NCBI GenBank assembly: GCA_002367375.1
Contig: DFBR01000162.1
Location: 5,629-12,958 of the forward strand
DNA from: Erythrobacter sp. UBA3075
GTDB taxonomy: Bacteria > Pseudomonadota > Alphaproteobacteria > Sphingomonadales > Sphingomonadaceae
Direction of reading: 5' to 3'
DNA length: 7,330 nucleotides
Positions within the stretch are counted from its first letter, which is position 1. The number at the start of each line of letters is the position of its first letter. The notes under the pieces were generated by a model that worked only from the letters and a program-made list of their open reading frames with translations, was not told where the DNA came from and searched no databases. This document shows positions 6,477 through 7,330 of the stretch, one piece after another. The position numbers were made by a program, and so were the translations under genes.

Positions 6477-7330
6477 CGCCGCCTGATGCGGTCGGGGGTG
6501 AGCTGGTCAACCCGGTTCACCCCCATCAGCTGCATATCGCGGCGAATCTCATCGCGCATGATCGTCATAGCCCGCTCCACGCCTGCCTCGCCCGCAGCGG
6601 CAAGAGCATAGAGATACATGCGTCCGCCGCTCGCTGCCTTTGCGCCTGTGGCCAGTGCCTTGAGCACATGCGTGCCGCGCCGGATGCCGCCATCGCAAAT
6701 CACCTCCACCCGGTCACCCACGGCCTGCACGATTTCGCCCAGTTGATCGAAAGGCGCGCGGCTGCCGTCGAGCTGGCGACCACCGTGGTTTGATACCATG
6801 ATCGCATCCGCGCCCAGCTCTGCCGCGCGCCTTGCGTCGCCTACGGACATAATGCCCTTGAGGCAGAATTTGCCGCCCCAATCATCGCGCAATTTCTCTG
6901 CCGCGTCCCAATTGAGCGCGGGGTCGAGCATGGAATTGAAGTAGTCCTGTATCGAAACCGCTTTTCCGCTGCCCGCTGCAACATGGGTGGAGAGGTTGGG
7001 AAGGTCGAATTTCTCACGGAAAAGGAAGTTGAGCGCCCATGCCGGGTGGGCGGCATAGGAAATCATATTGCGAGGAGAAAGCCGGGGAGGCGTGGTGAAG
7101 CCGCTGCGCTTGCATCGCTCCCGATTGCCGGAGACCACTGTATCGACTGTCAGCGCAATCGCGTCGAACTTCGCCGCCTTTGCGCGTTCGACAAGTGCGG
7201 CATTCAATGCTTTGTCCCGGTGATAATAGAATTGCAGCATTTTCGGGCCGGACCAGCGTTCACCGACCTCCTCGATGCTGACGGTCGAAAGGCTCGAAAT
7301 GCCGAACCAGACGCCGAATTTCTCCGCCAC
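6473..7330 (-). CDS. lldD: FMN-dependent alpha-hydroxy-acid dehydrogenase, LldD-like, N-terminus cut by window edge
   Basis: Oxidises a 2-hydroxy acid, most likely L-lactate to pyruvate, passing electrons through FMN to the respiratory chain if it is a true LldD. 285 residues are present. The family runs to about 380, so roughly 95-100 N-terminal residues lie beyond 7330; the GTG at 7328-7330 is an internal valine codon, not a start. Counting from the edge, visible blocks are Q33-F-Y35 (FMN and substrate site), LTVDT (60-64), R70 in GNRER, the long variable loop about 83-135, K158 in LKGI, the catalytic motif S180-N-H182-G-G-R185-Q-L-D-G with base H182 and substrate-binding R185, DGGIRRG (213-219), and GGR (235-237) for the FMN phosphate. 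The usual GRP.LYGL reads GRMYLYAL here. Lactate, mandelate and glycolate enzymes share these motifs, so the exact substrate is not certain. Confidence 0.9.
   Translation of the reverse strand: MAEKFGVWFGISSLSTVSIEEVGERWSGPKMLQFYYHRDKALNAALVERAKAAKFDAIALTVDTVVSGNRERCKRSGFTTPPRLSPRNMISYAAHPAWALNFLFREKFDLPNLSTHVAAGSGKAVSIQDYFNSMLDPALNWDAAEKLRDDWGGKFCLKGIMSVGDARRAAELGADAIMVSNHGGRQLDGSRAPFDQLGEIVQAVGDRVEVICDGGIRRGTHVLKALATGAKAASGGRMYLYALAAAGEAGVERAMTIMRDEIRRDMQLMGVNRVDQLTPDRIRRR

Overview
The window reads as a chromosomal piece of a GC-rich alphaproteobacterium. The closest fit is a sphingomonad or Erythrobacter-like marine member. This rests on codon use, a CreD-family protein, a periplasmic cyclophilin with a lineage-style insertion, and an FMN-dependent lactate dehydrogenase-type enzyme. 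The placement is inferred from protein style; there is no rRNA or other marker here. Coding density is high: six or seven genes are present, no gap exceeds about 120 bases, and no tRNA, rRNA, insertion sequence or CRISPR array is visible.

Left part (1-4232), all on the minus strand and transcribed right to left: sulfotransferase A, a MOP-superfamily flippase for lipid-linked glycans, sulfotransferase B, and a GT-B (GT4-type) glycosyltransferase that runs off the left edge. The gaps are 30, 39 and 77 bases, so this is probably one operon. Together the genes suggest assembly, export and sulfation of a surface polysaccharide or glycolipid. Sulfotransferases use PAPS in the cytoplasm; the flippase would move the lipid-linked glycan across the inner membrane. 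The rest of the locus (polymerase, initiating transferase, PAPS supply) is not visible and may lie beyond position 1. Two of the four genes appear to start with TTG.

Middle (4321-5078): an exported cyclophilin-type peptidyl-prolyl isomerase on the minus strand. It is separated by a 116-base divergent intergenic region from a creD-like gene on the plus strand. That intergenic region holds a near match to the 'cre tag' known from E. coli CreBC regulation, overlapping a run of 7-base periodic units. It also holds a possible, nearly leaderless promoter for the isomerase.

Right part (5079-7330): the creD-like inner-membrane protein meets, tail to tail, an FMN-dependent alpha-hydroxy-acid dehydrogenase (LldD family) on the minus strand. 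One CTAG tetranucleotide supplies both stop codons. The dehydrogenase lacks its N-terminus because it runs off the right edge.

The most notable content is the two-sulfotransferase glycan operon and the candidate regulatory element in front of creD. Nothing here is clearly a wholly new system.
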